Below are positions 9,120-17,278 of a stretch of 64,000 bases of DNA, one piece after another. A program made the position numbers and the translations under genes. The stretch lies in NCBI GenBank assembly GCA_947500845.1, contig CANMTP010000013.1, positions 43,483 to 107,482 of the forward strand. Reading direction: 5' to 3'. How positions within the stretch are numbered: the first letter of the stretch is position 1; each line of letters begins with the position of its first letter. This DNA is from an uncultured Aquimarina sp. GTDB taxonomy: Bacteria > Bacteroidota > Bacteroidia > Flavobacteriales > Flavobacteriaceae. The notes beneath the pieces were generated by a model, which was not told the origin of the DNA, made no database searches, and saw nothing but the letters and a program-made list of their open reading frames with translations.

Positions 9120-9848
9120 ATGCTATCCAAGTATCTTCCTGTTTTTGTTATACTTGCTATCCTTTCAGAAATATTGGGAACGGTGGGCGGTTTTGGATCT
9201 TCTGTATATTTTGTTCCTATTGCTAACTTTTTTCTTGATTTTCAGTCCGTTTTAGGGATCACTGCCCTTTTTCACTTATCTAGTAATGTTACCAAAATTG
9301 CATTTTTTAAAAAGGGATTGGATAAAAACCTCATTTTAACTTTGGGCATACCTGCTATCGTATTTGTATCTGTAGGAGCATATTTTAGTAAATTTCTCGA
9401 TCCCAAACTGCTAACTTATTTTTTAGGTTTTTTCTTAATAGGTTTAAGTTTATTATTTCTGATATTTAAACAACTCAGGGTCAATTCAAACACGAAGAGT
9501 GCAATTATTGGGGGGTCATTATCAGGATTAAGCGCTGGAATTCTTGGTACCGGAGGTGCGATAAGAGGAATTACAATGGCAGCTTTTAAAATGAATAAGG
9601 ATAAGTTTATTGCTACCTCTGCAGTTATCGACTTAGGGGTAGATTTTAGTCGAACGATTGTATACTTTTTGAACGGATATATACATCAACACGATTTATA
9701 CTTAATTCCTATTTTAATTGTGGTCGGCATTTTTGGAACTTGGATAGGTAAAAAAATCCTAAATAGAATATCCCAAGATCAATTCAGAAAATTCGTATTG
9801 TTTCTAATTTTAGGGATTGGGATTGTAAGCGTGGTAATAAATGTATAA
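9120..9848 (+). CDS. TSUP (TauE/SafE) family membrane permease
   Basis: A 242-residue membrane protein with about eight hydrophobic segments and the two glycine-rich half signatures of the family: the GTVGGFGSSVYFVP segment near residue 20 and GLSAGILGTGGAIRG near residue 140. TSUP proteins move small sulfur-containing or organic anions such as sulfite, sulfoacetate or taurine-derived compounds. The substrate here is unknown; the sulfite-producing module about 50 kb away in the window makes sulfite or thiosulfate possible. Expression is probably driven by the dyad-dependent promoter at 9054-9096. Confidence 0.8.
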   Translation: MLSKYLPVFVILAILSEILGTVGGFGSSVYFVPIANFFLDFQSVLGITALFHLSSNVTKIAFFKKGLDKNLILTLGIPAIVFVSVGAYFSKFLDPKLLTYFLGFFLIGLSLLFLIFKQLRVNSNTKSAIIGGSLSGLSAGILGTGGAIRGITMAAFKMNKDKFIATSAVIDLGVDFSRTIVYFLNGYIHQHDLYLIPILIVVGIFGTWIGKKILNRISQDQFRKFVLFLILGIGIVSVVINV

Positions 9849-9877
9849 TATCTGAATTTAAGCGTCTAGAACTTTAT

Positions 9878-10063
9878 CTAGGAAACCCCAATATAATCGA
9901 GGACTTCATATACTAATATTGCAGGCCATACTATTGCTTTAAGAACGCCTAATACTCCCATCCAAAAGCTGGTAGCATGACTTATAAAATAAATTACAGC
10001 ACCAATAAATCCAAGTCCATACACTTTACTTGAAGAAGCTTCTTTTTTTGCTGTTTCTTTCAT
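9878..10063 (-). CDS. Small membrane protein, 61 residues
   Basis: I recognise no named family. The protein has a charged N-terminus rich in Lys and Glu (residues 1-12), then one long or two short hydrophobic segments from about residue 16 to 55, ending in VYEVLDYIGVS. It is predicted to be an inner-membrane protein. A perfect -7 element TATATTTG lies on the minus strand at 10084-10091, just upstream of the ATG, so the gene may be transcribed on its own; no dyad stands at the usual distance. It could also be co-transcribed with the heavy-metal-domain gene 31 bases upstream. Confidence 0.6.
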   Translation of the reverse strand: MKETAKKEASSSKVYGLGFIGAVIYFISHATSFWMGVLGVLKAIVWPAILVYEVLDYIGVS

Positions 10064-10094
10064 TACAAAACTGTTTTATAGTCCAAATATATAT

Positions 10095-10364
10095 CTATTT
10101 ATTTATTCTTCCTATAGCACAGCTTACATATGATTTTGCTTTTCTTCCCAAGGTATTTTTATCACTTTCAATTGGGTAACCAAGTCTTGAAAGCTCTTTT
10201 TGTACGGTCTCAATACCGTCTTCAGTCTCATAGCTGAATGAAACAGTACAGTTTTCGGTATTTACAGATATATTCTTGATTCCTTCAAGTGTATAAAGTT
10301 TTTTTGCAATCGTACTTTCACAACCGCTACACTTTAAGTTTTGTATTGTGACAGATGTTCTCAT
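10095..10364 (-). CDS. Heavy-metal-associated (HMA) domain protein
   Basis: An 89-residue soluble protein with the HMA ferredoxin-like fold. The metal-binding CxxC is in NLKCSGCEST near residue 14, and the later GIKNISVNTENCTVSFSYE segment is typical. It most likely binds copper(I) as a chaperone or buffer; the metal is inferred from family. The ATG at 10364 is preferred over one ten codons upstream because the -7 element at 10383-10390 would put the transcript start just before it. The last 20 residues after the domain are basic. Shares its upstream region with mlaE, each gene having its own dyad. Confidence 0.82.
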   Translation of the reverse strand: MRTSVTIQNLKCSGCESTIAKKLYTLEGIKNISVNTENCTVSFSYETEDGIETVQKELSRLGYPIESDKNTLGRKAKSYVSCAIGRINK

Positions 10365-10382
10365 TATTTTAATTTTAAGAGC

Positions 10383-10425
10383 TAAACATATCAAAATATC
10401 TTCTGTTATAAAATGATAAATATCA
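10383..10425 (-). promoter_or_regulatory. FNR/CRP-type promoter of the HMA gene
   Basis: Dyad TGATAAATATCA at 10414-10425 and, read leftward, 23 bases then the -7 element TATGTTTA (10390 down to 10383), one base away from TAnnTTTG. Same spacing as the other sites. Confidence 0.75.
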
Positions 10426-10445
10426 GTATTTGTGGTTTATATACC

Positions 10446-10488
10446 TGATTTATGTCATTTTTATTAGAAAAAGCTACTTCTATATTTG
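10446..10488 (+). promoter_or_regulatory. FNR/CRP-type promoter of the mlaEFD operon
   Basis: Dyad TGATTTATGTCA at 10446-10457, 23 bases, then the perfect -7 element TATATTTG at 10481-10488. The mlaE ATG at 10512 is 24 bases downstream. This dyad and the one at 10414-10425 are separate and point in opposite directions. Confidence 0.8.
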
Positions 10489-10511
10489 AATACGTAAGAA
10501 GCAGATGAATT

Positions 10512-11294
10512 ATGACACAATCCCTTCGCATAGTAGAAAGAACAAAAGCTTTTTTTACAGAGATTGGCGATTTGTCATTTTTTGCCGGACGCTTCTTTAA
10601 AGAAGTTCTCACAAGACCTTTTGAGTTTCAGGAATTACTTCGGCAATGCTACCATATAGGTAATCGTTCTTTACTGTTAGTAGGAGTAACAGGCTTTATA
10701 TTAGGATTAGTGTTTACGTTGCAATCCAGACCTACTCTTATGGAGTTTGGTGCAGAGTCATGGATGCCTTCTATGGTAGGAATTTCTATTGTAAGAGAAA
10801 TAGGACCTGTAATTACAGCACTAATTTGCGCGGGGCGTATTGGTTCTGGGATTGGAGCAGAATTGGGCTCGATGCGAGTTACAGAACAAATTGATGCCAT
10901 GGAGGTCTCGGGAACGAACCCTTTTAAATACTTGGTGGTTATCAGAATTACAGCAACTACATTTATGCTACCCATCTTGATTGTGTTTGGTGATGCAATT
11001 GCATTATTTGGTTCTGCTATTGTCGAAAACTTAAAGGGAGCAGTATCCTTTCAATTATATTTTAATCAGGTTTTTGATGCTATCGAATATAGTGATATTA
11101 TCCCTGCTACTATAAAATCATTCTTTTTTGGCTTTGCTATCGGGTTGGTAGGTTGCTACAAAGGGTATTTTTGCAAGAAAGGAACGGCAGGGGTTGGAGA
11201 AGCGTCAAATTCTGCTGTGGTGTATACTTCGATGTTGTTATTTATTATTGATTTTATCGCAGTATTTCTGGCTGATATATTTTTTGAAATTTGA
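10512..11294 (+). CDS. mlaE: ABC transporter permease, MlaE family
   Basis: A 260-residue polytopic permease of the MlaE/YrbE family, the membrane core of MCE-type phospholipid transporters. Family marks are VTGFILGLVFTLQSRPTLMEFG, the REIGPVITALICAGRIGSGIGAELGSM coupling segment and the late GCYKGYFCKKGTAGVG loop. With the ATPase and MCE protein immediately downstream it should form an inner-membrane complex moving lipids between inner and outer membranes. The four-base gap to mlaF supports one operon. The cluster has no periplasmic MlaC or outer-membrane MlaA. Confidence 0.92.
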   Translation: MTQSLRIVERTKAFFTEIGDLSFFAGRFFKEVLTRPFEFQELLRQCYHIGNRSLLLVGVTGFILGLVFTLQSRPTLMEFGAESWMPSMVGISIVREIGPVITALICAGRIGSGIGAELGSMRVTEQIDAMEVSGTNPFKYLVVIRITATTFMLPILIVFGDAIALFGSAIVENLKGAVSFQLYFNQVFDAIEYSDIIPATIKSFFFGFAIGLVGCYKGYFCKKGTAGVGEASNSAVVYTSMLLFIIDFIAVFLADIFFEI

Positions 11295-11297
11295 AAA

Positions 11298-12050
11298 ATG
11301 GAAACTCAAAAAACAATAGTACCTGTTTTGGAAATCAAAAATTTACAAAAAAGCTTTGGTGATAATCACGTACTTAATGGTTTCAGCCTACAACTATTTG
11401 AAGGAGAAAACCTGGTAGTAATGGGTAAATCAGGTTCTGGGAAATCAGTGATGATCAAATGTCTGGTGGGTCTAATGCAAGCCGATAGTGGTAGCATTAG
11501 AATAAAGGATCAGGATATTACTGTTTTGGGCCAAACAGAATTGGATCTGTTGCGAACAGAAATTGGTTTTTTGTTTCAGGGAAGCGCTTTATATGATTCA
11601 ATGACTGTGAGAGAAAACCTGGAGTTTCCGTTAAGAAGGCATAAAGAAAAATTGAACATGACAGAACATACAGAAGCACTGGTAATTGAGGCTTTAGAAA
11701 ATGTAGGTTTGGCAGATGCAATAGATCTAATGCCTGCAGAACTATCTGGAGGGATGCAACGGCGAGTAGCCCTCGCAAGGGCACTTATTCTGAAACCTAA
11801 AATTATCCTTTATGATGAACCAACAACAGGACTGGATCCAATCACAGCCAAAGAAATTATTCAGTTAATGCGTAGCATTCAGAAAAAATATGGTACTTCA
11901 TCATTGATTATTACTCATGATGTAGATTGTGCCAGAGTGATTTCTAACCGGATCATTTTATTAGTAGACGGAATCAATTATGTAGAGGGTACTTACCAAG
12001 AACTATCTATATCTGATGATCCTAAGGTACAGGCATTTTTTAAACATTAG
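11298..12050 (+). CDS. mlaF: ABC transporter ATPase, MlaF family
   Basis: A 250-residue ATP-binding subunit. Walker A is GKSGSGKSV near residue 42, the signature is LSGGMQRRVALARAL, Walker B is ILYDEPTTGLD and the switch histidine is in ITHD. The GMQRR form of the signature is typical of MlaF-type ATPases. It powers the MlaE permease encoded four bases upstream, and the MCE-domain protein follows 14 bases downstream. Confidence 0.92.
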   Translation: METQKTIVPVLEIKNLQKSFGDNHVLNGFSLQLFEGENLVVMGKSGSGKSVMIKCLVGLMQADSGSIRIKDQDITVLGQTELDLLRTEIGFLFQGSALYDSMTVRENLEFPLRRHKEKLNMTEHTEALVIEALENVGLADAIDLMPAELSGGMQRRVALARALILKPKIILYDEPTTGLDPITAKEIIQLMRSIQKKYGTSSLIITHDVDCARVISNRIILLVDGINYVEGTYQELSISDDPKVQAFFKH

Positions 12051-12064
12051 AACAGCATAATATC

Positions 12065-13051
12065 ATGAGTATGAAAAAGACGGCTTCACAAAAATTAAAA
12101 TTAGGTGTTTTTGTTGTAGTGGGGACATTGTTACTTATTGCAGCGTTATATTCTATAGGAAATCGACAGAACCTTTTTGGAAGTAATATCATAATATTTA
12201 CCCAATTTAAGAATGTAAATGGTCTTGAATTAGGTAATAATGTACGATACTCTGGGATCAATGTAGGAACAGTAAGTAAAATACGAATGATAAGTGATAA
12301 CCAAATCCTTGTTGAAATGCTTATCCAGGAAAAAATTGGAAAGCATATCAAAAAAGAGGCGGTTGCCACTATAGGTTCTGATGGATTAGTAGGCAATATG
12401 ATTGTAAACATTATCCCTCGGGAAAGCAAAAAACCACCTGTGATTTCTGGAGATACTATTCAGTCGTATAGTAAGATAGGAACAGATGATATGTTGACCA
12501 CCTTAAATGTGACTAATGAAAATGCAGCCTTATTAACAGCAGATTTATTAAAGATAACCACCGAGATTATTGAGGGTAAAGGTACTATTGGATTATTGAT
12601 CAACGATTCGATCATGGCGAATGATCTCAAAAGAACTATGTATGAATTACGTAAAGCAAGTACAGGAGCATCACTAGCAATTACAGAACTTAAAGAGATC
12701 ATTTCTTCAATCAATCAAAGTGAGAGTGTAGCTGGGGTTTTACTAAGTGATAGTGTTTCTGGACAGAAGATGAAAACCATACTGGGTAATCTCGAACAAT
12801 CCAGCATGGATATTAGTGAAGTGAGTAAAAACTTAAATGTAGTATTTAAAGATATTAAGGAAGGAGAAGGTGCTCTAAACTATTTAGCTAAAGACCCTGC
12901 TTTGGTCAAAAACATAGATTCAACCATGAATAATATTAAAGAAGGAACCCAGAGGTTTAATCAGAATATGAAAGCGTTAAGACATAATTTCCTTTTTAGA
13001 GGATATTTTAAGAAGCTAGAAAAGGAAAAGAACAAAGAAAGTAATAATTAA
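12065..13051 (+). CDS. mlaD: MCE-domain lipid-transport protein, MlaD family
   Basis: A 328-residue protein with an N-terminal membrane anchor (about residues 12-28, LGVFVVVGTLLLIAAL) and an MCE domain beginning at FKNVNGLELGNNVRYSGINVG. The C-terminal two thirds are predicted helical, fitting the long tube or coiled-coil of larger MCE proteins. It is expected to bind lipids in the periplasm and dock on MlaE. Bacteroidota versions are commonly longer than the E. coli protein, as here. Third gene of the operon. Confidence 0.9.
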   Translation: MSMKKTASQKLKLGVFVVVGTLLLIAALYSIGNRQNLFGSNIIIFTQFKNVNGLELGNNVRYSGINVGTVSKIRMISDNQILVEMLIQEKIGKHIKKEAVATIGSDGLVGNMIVNIIPRESKKPPVISGDTIQSYSKIGTDDMLTTLNVTNENAALLTADLLKITTEIIEGKGTIGLLINDSIMANDLKRTMYELRKASTGASLAITELKEIISSINQSESVAGVLLSDSVSGQKMKTILGNLEQSSMDISEVSKNLNVVFKDIKEGEGALNYLAKDPALVKNIDSTMNNIKEGTQRFNQNMKALRHNFLFRGYFKKLEKEKNKESNN

Positions 13052-13062
13052 ATCCGACGGTC

Positions 13063-13125
13063 ATGAAAAACCTGCGTTTTTTAGTAATCGATTTATTCTT
13101 GAAAAGAAAAGAAGAACAGTTTTAA
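13063..13125 (+). CDS. Possible 20-codon ORF between mlaD and the next gene
   Basis: ATG at 13063 opens a 20-residue frame (MKNLRFLVIDLFLKRK then EEQF) ending in TAA at 13123-13125. A hydrophobic start followed by a basic tail is compatible with a membrane-associated micropeptide, but chance is equally likely in this 85-base spacer. Offered at low confidence. Confidence 0.25.
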   Translation: MKNLRFLVIDLFLKRKEEQF

Positions 13126-13136
13126 AATTTTAAATC

Positions 13137-13625
13137 ATGAAAATAGAACATCTTGAAGAGCGGATAACCGATTACAGAAATTCTATAAAGACAGTTGTTG
13201 ATAAGCGAATACTTTGGAAGAATACAACGAAAAATATACTTCTAAAGACCTTACAAGGAATTGTAAAACAATTCGATATCGGTTGGAAAGTACAAGAATT
13301 AAGCTGGATACGTAATAATGAAGCAGTCAATATTACATTTGATTCTTTTCCGCCAGAAATGATAGATTGTACCAATCTCATCCCTGCATATCAGTTTCTA
13401 CCCGGTGGGGCACTCATTTTTTCTCAGTCTTATAATGGAGACATTTATGTTTTTATGTTGTTTCCCGAGATTGATAATACGCCCCAAGAAAATAACCTCG
13501 TAGAATTAGGTCAATACACACCAGAAATGATCACCGAGAAACTAATTGTTGAAAAAGTAGATGAGTTTCTTAAAGAGATGATTCGATGGGAGGTACCTTC
13601 TTTAAAAAATAAGGTTGGATATTAA
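13137..13625 (+). CDS. Conserved hypothetical protein, 162 residues, end of the mla operon
   Basis: No family recognised. The sequence is soluble, without signal peptide or membrane segment, and of mixed charge; the middle, residues 60-115, is rich in beta-type residues (LIPAYQFLPGGALIFSQSY, GDIYVFMLFPEID). The gene starts 85 bases after mlaD on the same strand with no terminator between, so it probably belongs to the same transcript and regulon. The next 200 bases (13626-13825) are AT-rich and hold nothing I can recognise. Confidence 0.6.
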   Translation: MKIEHLEERITDYRNSIKTVVDKRILWKNTTKNILLKTLQGIVKQFDIGWKVQELSWIRNNEAVNITFDSFPPEMIDCTNLIPAYQFLPGGALIFSQSYNGDIYVFMLFPEIDNTPQENNLVELGQYTPEMITEKLIVEKVDEFLKEMIRWEVPSLKNKVGY

Positions 13626-13825
13626 TAACCAGGGCTAAAGTTAAAAGCTTATGCTATCACGATTACTAAATTAGTACTTTCTTAAACATTTAAAAATTTT
13701 AAGTTATACTATCCCCCAAAAAACGTTGAGTTTACCTTTCTAAAAACAACTCCTTTAGTTACTTTTTTTAAGTTAAATATTTCACGAAATAAATGAATAA
13801 TATCATCAGGTTATAGAGGGTTTGA

Positions 13826-13868
13826 TGATAATTATCATAGTCAAAATTAACTACTGGATTTACATTTG
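13826..13868 (+). promoter_or_regulatory. FNR/CRP-type promoter of the outer-membrane protein gene
   Basis: Dyad TGATAATTATCA (a perfect 12-bp palindrome) at 13826-13837, 23 bases, then the perfect -7 element TACATTTG at 13861-13868. The position of this element shows that the ATG at 13866 cannot be the translation start and that the ATG at 13899 is used. Confidence 0.85.
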
Positions 13869-13898
13869 TATCATGCTAATATTAATCAATTCGACATC

Positions 13899-14480
13899 AT
13901 GAAAAACTTAAAAACATCAAGTATTGCATTTTTAATAGTATTGATAAGCCAAACACTTTTGGCACAGGAAAAATGGTCTGTAGAAATTAGACCCGGACTA
14001 AAATTGGCAACCAAAGATATTGATAATGCCGATCTCAAAGTAGGTTTTGGATTTGAAGCGACCATCGGTTATAATTTTATGGAACATACCGCAGCATATG
14101 TTGGCTGGGGATATAATAGATTCAGAGCGGTCAATTCTTTTGCAGGTGAAGATGCAGATTTTGAAGAAACGGGATATACGTTTGGACTGCGATTTATTCA
14201 CCCATTAGGTGATTCTTCTCTTTCTCTTCTTGCACGTGCGGGGGGAATTTATAACCATATAGAAATTGAAAATGATTCGGGTGATATTATTGATGATTCA
14301 GGACATGGATTAGGATGGGAAATAGGTGCTGGTCTGGATATTGATATGGGCAAAAACTGGAGTTTACGACCACAGATAGGATATCGTTCGTTGTCAAGAG
14401 ACATTGAGGTAGCAGCTACCACTATAGATGCCAAGTTGAATTACATTTCATTCGATATGGGGGTTTCTAAACGCTTTTAA
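13899..14480 (+). CDS. Outer-membrane beta-barrel protein
   Basis: A 193-residue secreted protein with a signal peptide, residues 1-23, ending TLLAQ before EKW. The mature part has alternating beta strands (SVEIRPGLKL, AAYVGWGYNRF, GYTFGLRFIHPL, GWEIGAGLDIDM) and ends in the aromatic outer-membrane sorting residue Phe (SKRF). It fits an eight-stranded OmpW- or OprF-like barrel; the cargo is unknown. The start at 13899 is fixed by the promoter. It may contribute an outer-membrane change alongside the MlaEFD operon under the same regulator. Confidence 0.75.
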   Translation: MKNLKTSSIAFLIVLISQTLLAQEKWSVEIRPGLKLATKDIDNADLKVGFGFEATIGYNFMEHTAAYVGWGYNRFRAVNSFAGEDADFEETGYTFGLRFIHPLGDSSLSLLARAGGIYNHIEIENDSGDIIDDSGHGLGWEIGAGLDIDMGKNWSLRPQIGYRSLSRDIEVAATTIDAKLNYISFDMGVSKRF

Positions 14481-14493
14481 TTCTATTAAAACA

Positions 14494-14525
14494 TAGGATC
14501 GTATTAATAAAATTATACGATCCTA
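14494..14525. terminator. Bidirectional terminator hairpin
   Basis: Eleven-base perfect arms TAGGATCGTAT (14494-14504) and ATACGATCCTA (14515-14525) around a 10-base loop, followed on the plus strand by a T-rich run and on the minus strand by TTTT. It separates the convergent beta-barrel and LOG-family genes. Confidence 0.8.
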
Positions 14526-14574
14526 ATTTTGATTTCTTTTAGAGACATTATTAATACCAATTTGAGTGTGAAAG

Positions 14575-15354
14575 TTATTTTGTTATGAATTTGTCTTTTG
14601 TATGATTCTGCTCCCATAACCACCATTTTCTTCTAAAAAAGACCTTTTTCAAGCCATGTTTCTTTACTGAGTACGTTTCCAGATAATCAACTACTTCTTC
14701 AACTGAATCGGTAATGAATAGAGAACTTAACTCACTTTCAGAAATCATTTCATTAGTTTTCATTAGTTCAATATGTTCTACAAGTTCTTTGTGATATTCT
14801 TTTCCAAATAAAATAACCGGAAACTCTTCGATCATTTTGGTCTGAACCAGTAGTAAGGATTCGAAAAATTCATCCATCGTGCCAAAACCACCCGGCATAA
14901 CAATAAAAGCATAAGAGTATTTTACCAATAAAACCTTACGAATAAAAAAATAAGGAATATTGATCCATTTGTGCAAATATGGGTTAGGTTCCTGCTCCTT
15001 TGGGAGTATAATTTTGCATCCTACAGAATATCCGCCAGCCATATAAGCACCTTTATTGGCAGCTTCCATAATTCCTGGTCCGCCACCTGTCATTACCGTA
15101 AATCCCATTTTTGCTATTGCCGTACCAATTTGTTCAGCTTTTTGATAAAAGGGATCAGAAGATTCTGTTCTTGCCGATCCAAAAACCGTTACACAAGGAC
15201 CTATAAAATGCATGGTTCTAAATCCACGAACAAAATTCCAAAATACTTTTAGTGTAAAATATAATTCTCTTAATCTGGAACGGGGACCTGCAAGAAATGA
15301 ATATTCTTCGGTCAATTTTGGTAAATCTCTTTTATTAGATCTGTTCATGAACAT
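14575..15354 (-). CDS. LOG-family protein (TIGR00730, nucleotide phosphoribohydrolase type)
   Basis: A 259-residue Rossmann-fold protein with the two family signatures: GGGPGIMEAANKGA, including the nucleotide-binding glycines, and PGGFGTMDEFFE, the PGGxGTxxE catalytic motif. Members release the base from nucleoside 5'-monophosphates (LOG cytokinin activation) or cleave purine/pyrimidine nucleotides (PpnN). It is longer than plant-type LOG and begins and ends with basic stretches. A second ATG at 15348 is an equally good start. It lies behind a dyad promoter at 15380-15422, tying nucleotide turnover to the regulon. Confidence 0.85.
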   Translation of the reverse strand: MFMNRSNKRDLPKLTEEYSFLAGPRSRLRELYFTLKVFWNFVRGFRTMHFIGPCVTVFGSARTESSDPFYQKAEQIGTAIAKMGFTVMTGGGPGIMEAANKGAYMAGGYSVGCKIILPKEQEPNPYLHKWINIPYFFIRKVLLVKYSYAFIVMPGGFGTMDEFFESLLLVQTKMIEEFPVILFGKEYHKELVEHIELMKTNEMISESELSSLFITDSVEEVVDYLETYSVKKHGLKKVFFRRKWWLWEQNHTKDKFITK

Positions 15355-15379
15355 ATATTAGAAACTGGTTACAGTGAAT

Positions 15380-15422
15380 TAAAAATAAATACTAGAAATA
15401 GTATCAACAATGATATTTGTCA
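15380..15422 (-). promoter_or_regulatory. FNR/CRP-type promoter of the LOG-family gene
   Basis: Dyad TGATATTTGTCA at 15411-15422; leftward, 23 bases then -7 element TATTTTTA (15387 down to 15380). The start codon follows within 26 bases. The 218 bases beyond it (15423-15640) hold nothing I can recognise. Confidence 0.75.
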
Positions 15423-15640
15423 CGAGGGTTTTTCTGTCGTTTATGTTGAATAAAACACTTACATTAAATATTTTACTTGTTTAGAAGTACATACACTTAA
15501 GCTAAATACTTTAAACAATCTTTGTCTATACCGTACAGGAAATGGAAGAATAAAAATTTTTGATGTTGAGGTATCTGCAGTATCATAACTCTAAAAAGCC
15601 ATTTAATTGATCCATTTTAAAGTAGCTTGGATTTTTTGCT

Positions 15641-16006
15641 TTATATTTTGATAATATCTGTAGGGGTTTCAACAAGTATAGTGATATTACCTCTAAGAGC
15701 TATAGGCTGTTTCATGATCTCTGGATGATGTTGTATCATTTTTATCCAGTCATTAGAAGAAAAATCATGAGGTTCGAAATGTGATTTGTATGCGGGATGA
15801 TCTTGATTTACCAGGTCTTTGATTTCTATTTGTAGTCTATCTGCAAGTTCTGCTATCTGAGTTCCGGTCAACGGTGTTTTCAGGATATCAATCTCTTGTA
15901 TGGGCCAACCCTCAGCCTTAGCATATGCCAACGTTTGTTTGGCTCATACAGATTTAGAGCTGTAGAACAAAGTAATTTGTCTATTGGATGTTGCTATCTC
16001 TCCCAT
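15641..16006 (-). pseudogene. ArsC/Spx-like thioredoxin-fold protein interrupted by TGA at codon 21
   Basis: From the ATG at 16006 the frame reads MGEIATSNRQITLFYSSKSV, then TGA (15946-15944), then AKQTLAYAKAEGWP and on to the stop. The family is a Bacteroidota arsenate-reductase-like protein of about 120-140 residues whose members begin with the same ITxYYxSxS strand and continue through the same position without a stop. A single change from CGA (Arg) to TGA explains the break. The downstream part is otherwise well preserved, suggesting a recent mutation. Internal re-start at the ATG at 15931 would lack the first strand of the fold. A sequencing error cannot be excluded. Confidence 0.65.
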
Positions 16007-16026
16007 ATTATTATATTATTGATAAA

Positions 16027-16239
16027 TCAATTCTTATGATGCGTATCCAAATGATGTCGTAACAATTCTTTCAAACTTTCTAAATAATCAAGTAGATTTT
16101 TTTCATCGGTCTTAGGGTGATTACTAGATGGAACAGTGATGGGTTGTTCATCAATGAATTTATACAATTCAGGATAATTGGTTTCTATTTGAGTAGTCAG
16201 TTCGGTAATCTGAGTAATTAAGGTTTTTGATGCATCCAT
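16027..16239 (-). CDS. Small soluble protein, 70 residues
   Basis: No named family recognised. A short helical protein with a hydrophobic-heptad N-terminal half (TLITQITELTTQIETNYPEL) and a charged, histidine-rich C-terminus (LRHHLDTHHKN), compatible with a helical hairpin. It lies 20 bases upstream of the interrupted ArsC-like gene on the same strand, so the two probably form one transcript. I find no dyad at the usual distance upstream. Confidence 0.55.
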   Translation of the reverse strand: MDASKTLITQITELTTQIETNYPELYKFIDEQPITVPSSNHPKTDEKNLLDYLESLKELLRHHLDTHHKN

Positions 16240-16260
16240 AACGAAGATATTTAAATGTTT

Positions 16261-16370
16261 GAATCCCTCAAAGAGGATTTAATTCCCCTAGGCTTGCCTT
16301 GAAAACAAAATGTTTTTTCTGAAGCATACCTCATAAGCTTGCTTCGAGGTTTTTGATGTTGAATCACGCA
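16261..16370. repeat. Degenerate intergenic hairpin sequence
   Basis: The 207-base spacer 16240-16446 contains several short inverted pieces: CCTAGGCTTGCCTTG near 16286 and CCTCATAAGCTTGCTTCGAGG near 16329, whose arms CCTC-AAGC and GCTT-GAGG pair. The shared GCTTGC(T/C) words suggest a worn copy of a small intergenic repeat, but no second copy is present in this window to prove it. Confidence 0.3.
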
Positions 16371-16446
16371 AACTCATTGATGCTACTGAAGATACGAAAA
16401 AATGATCTTAATTCTAGTTAAAATAACATCAACCTTTTACAAAAAA

Positions 16447-17268
16447 TCAAGGGATATTTTCAGTGAGTTCATAACTCAATATATCAGCTTTAAAATACTC
16501 AAATTTTTCTCCTTTCAGGTTCCAGATTGCCGTCATTTTATTGGGGATTAATAATCCGTCATAATTTTTATATTCGCCAGCCTCAGCAATAAAATCTTCA
16601 AGCGTGGTATCTCTATATCTTTGGGTACTAAAAGATTCGATCATCCCGGTCTCGTCGAAATAAAAATAACCGGTTAAGGACAGATCACCTTTTGTAATCG
16701 TTCCTTTTACTTTTGTCGTGTCTATTTGCTTCCAGATAATATCAGGATCCAAGAAGCCTATCGGAAACCAAATCAGCTCACCAAAATATCTTCCCAAAGA
16801 GCTTTGATCTACCTCTGGACCCAACGACGCCACATCTTTCAAACCTAACAGACTTATCTTTACCTCTCCTTTTTGATCCATATATTTATCCCTAATCAGC
16901 ATAGGTAGCGCTCTTGCTTTCCAAATAAAGCCAGGATTTTTTGAAGACATATATTGTACTGCCGTAAATGAGATCCATCCTTTTTTTGAATCAGTTTTGA
17001 TAGTTCCTTTTTGCGAGAAAGTAACATTGCAATATTTAGATTTTCCAATGATTTGAGCTTTGATAAGATAATTCTTCATCAATTCCGGAAGGTGTTCGAG
17101 ATCGGCTTCAGAGATCTTTTCAATGGGTATTGATTTCGAATCAAATAAAAGAGATTTTTCTTTTTTAATAGTATTGTTAAAGTAAGATACGTTGACAAGT
17201 ATAATAACCAAGAATAGTAATATTAAAATTCCAATTGCTGTAAGTGTCATTTTAATAGGTATTTTCAT
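16447..17268 (-). CDS. Membrane-anchored DUF6544/DUF6920-like protein
   Basis: A 273-residue protein from the ATG at 17268, with an N-terminal membrane anchor (TAIGILILLFLVIILVNV) and a long extracytoplasmic domain with FSQKGTIK and many strand-like repeats around GYFYFDETGMIESF. Similar proteins in other bacteria carry the DUF6544/DUF6920 label and have no established function; that family assignment is from memory. Upstream ATGs at 17298 and 17334 overlap the ABC ATPase gene. The chosen start begins 10 bases after that gene's stop. Its place as last gene of an export-system operon suggests a periplasmic accessory. Confidence 0.6.
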   Translation of the reverse strand: MKIPIKMTLTAIGILILLFLVIILVNVSYFNNTIKKEKSLLFDSKSIPIEKISEADLEHLPELMKNYLIKAQIIGKSKYCNVTFSQKGTIKTDSKKGWISFTAVQYMSSKNPGFIWKARALPMLIRDKYMDQKGEVKISLLGLKDVASLGPEVDQSSLGRYFGELIWFPIGFLDPDIIWKQIDTTKVKGTITKGDLSLTGYFYFDETGMIESFSTQRYRDTTLEDFIAEAGEYKNYDGLLIPNKMTAIWNLKGEKFEYFKADILSYELTENIP

Positions 17269-17278
17269 TTCATCTTCT

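Noticed and set aside
10406..10612. Minus-strand ORF across the HMA/mlaE spacer
   Set aside because: It covers both dyads and the start of mlaE on the opposite strand; composition is not coding-like.
13866..13899. Upstream ATG for the outer-membrane protein
   Set aside because: It falls inside the -7 element and would put 11 residues before an otherwise good signal peptide.
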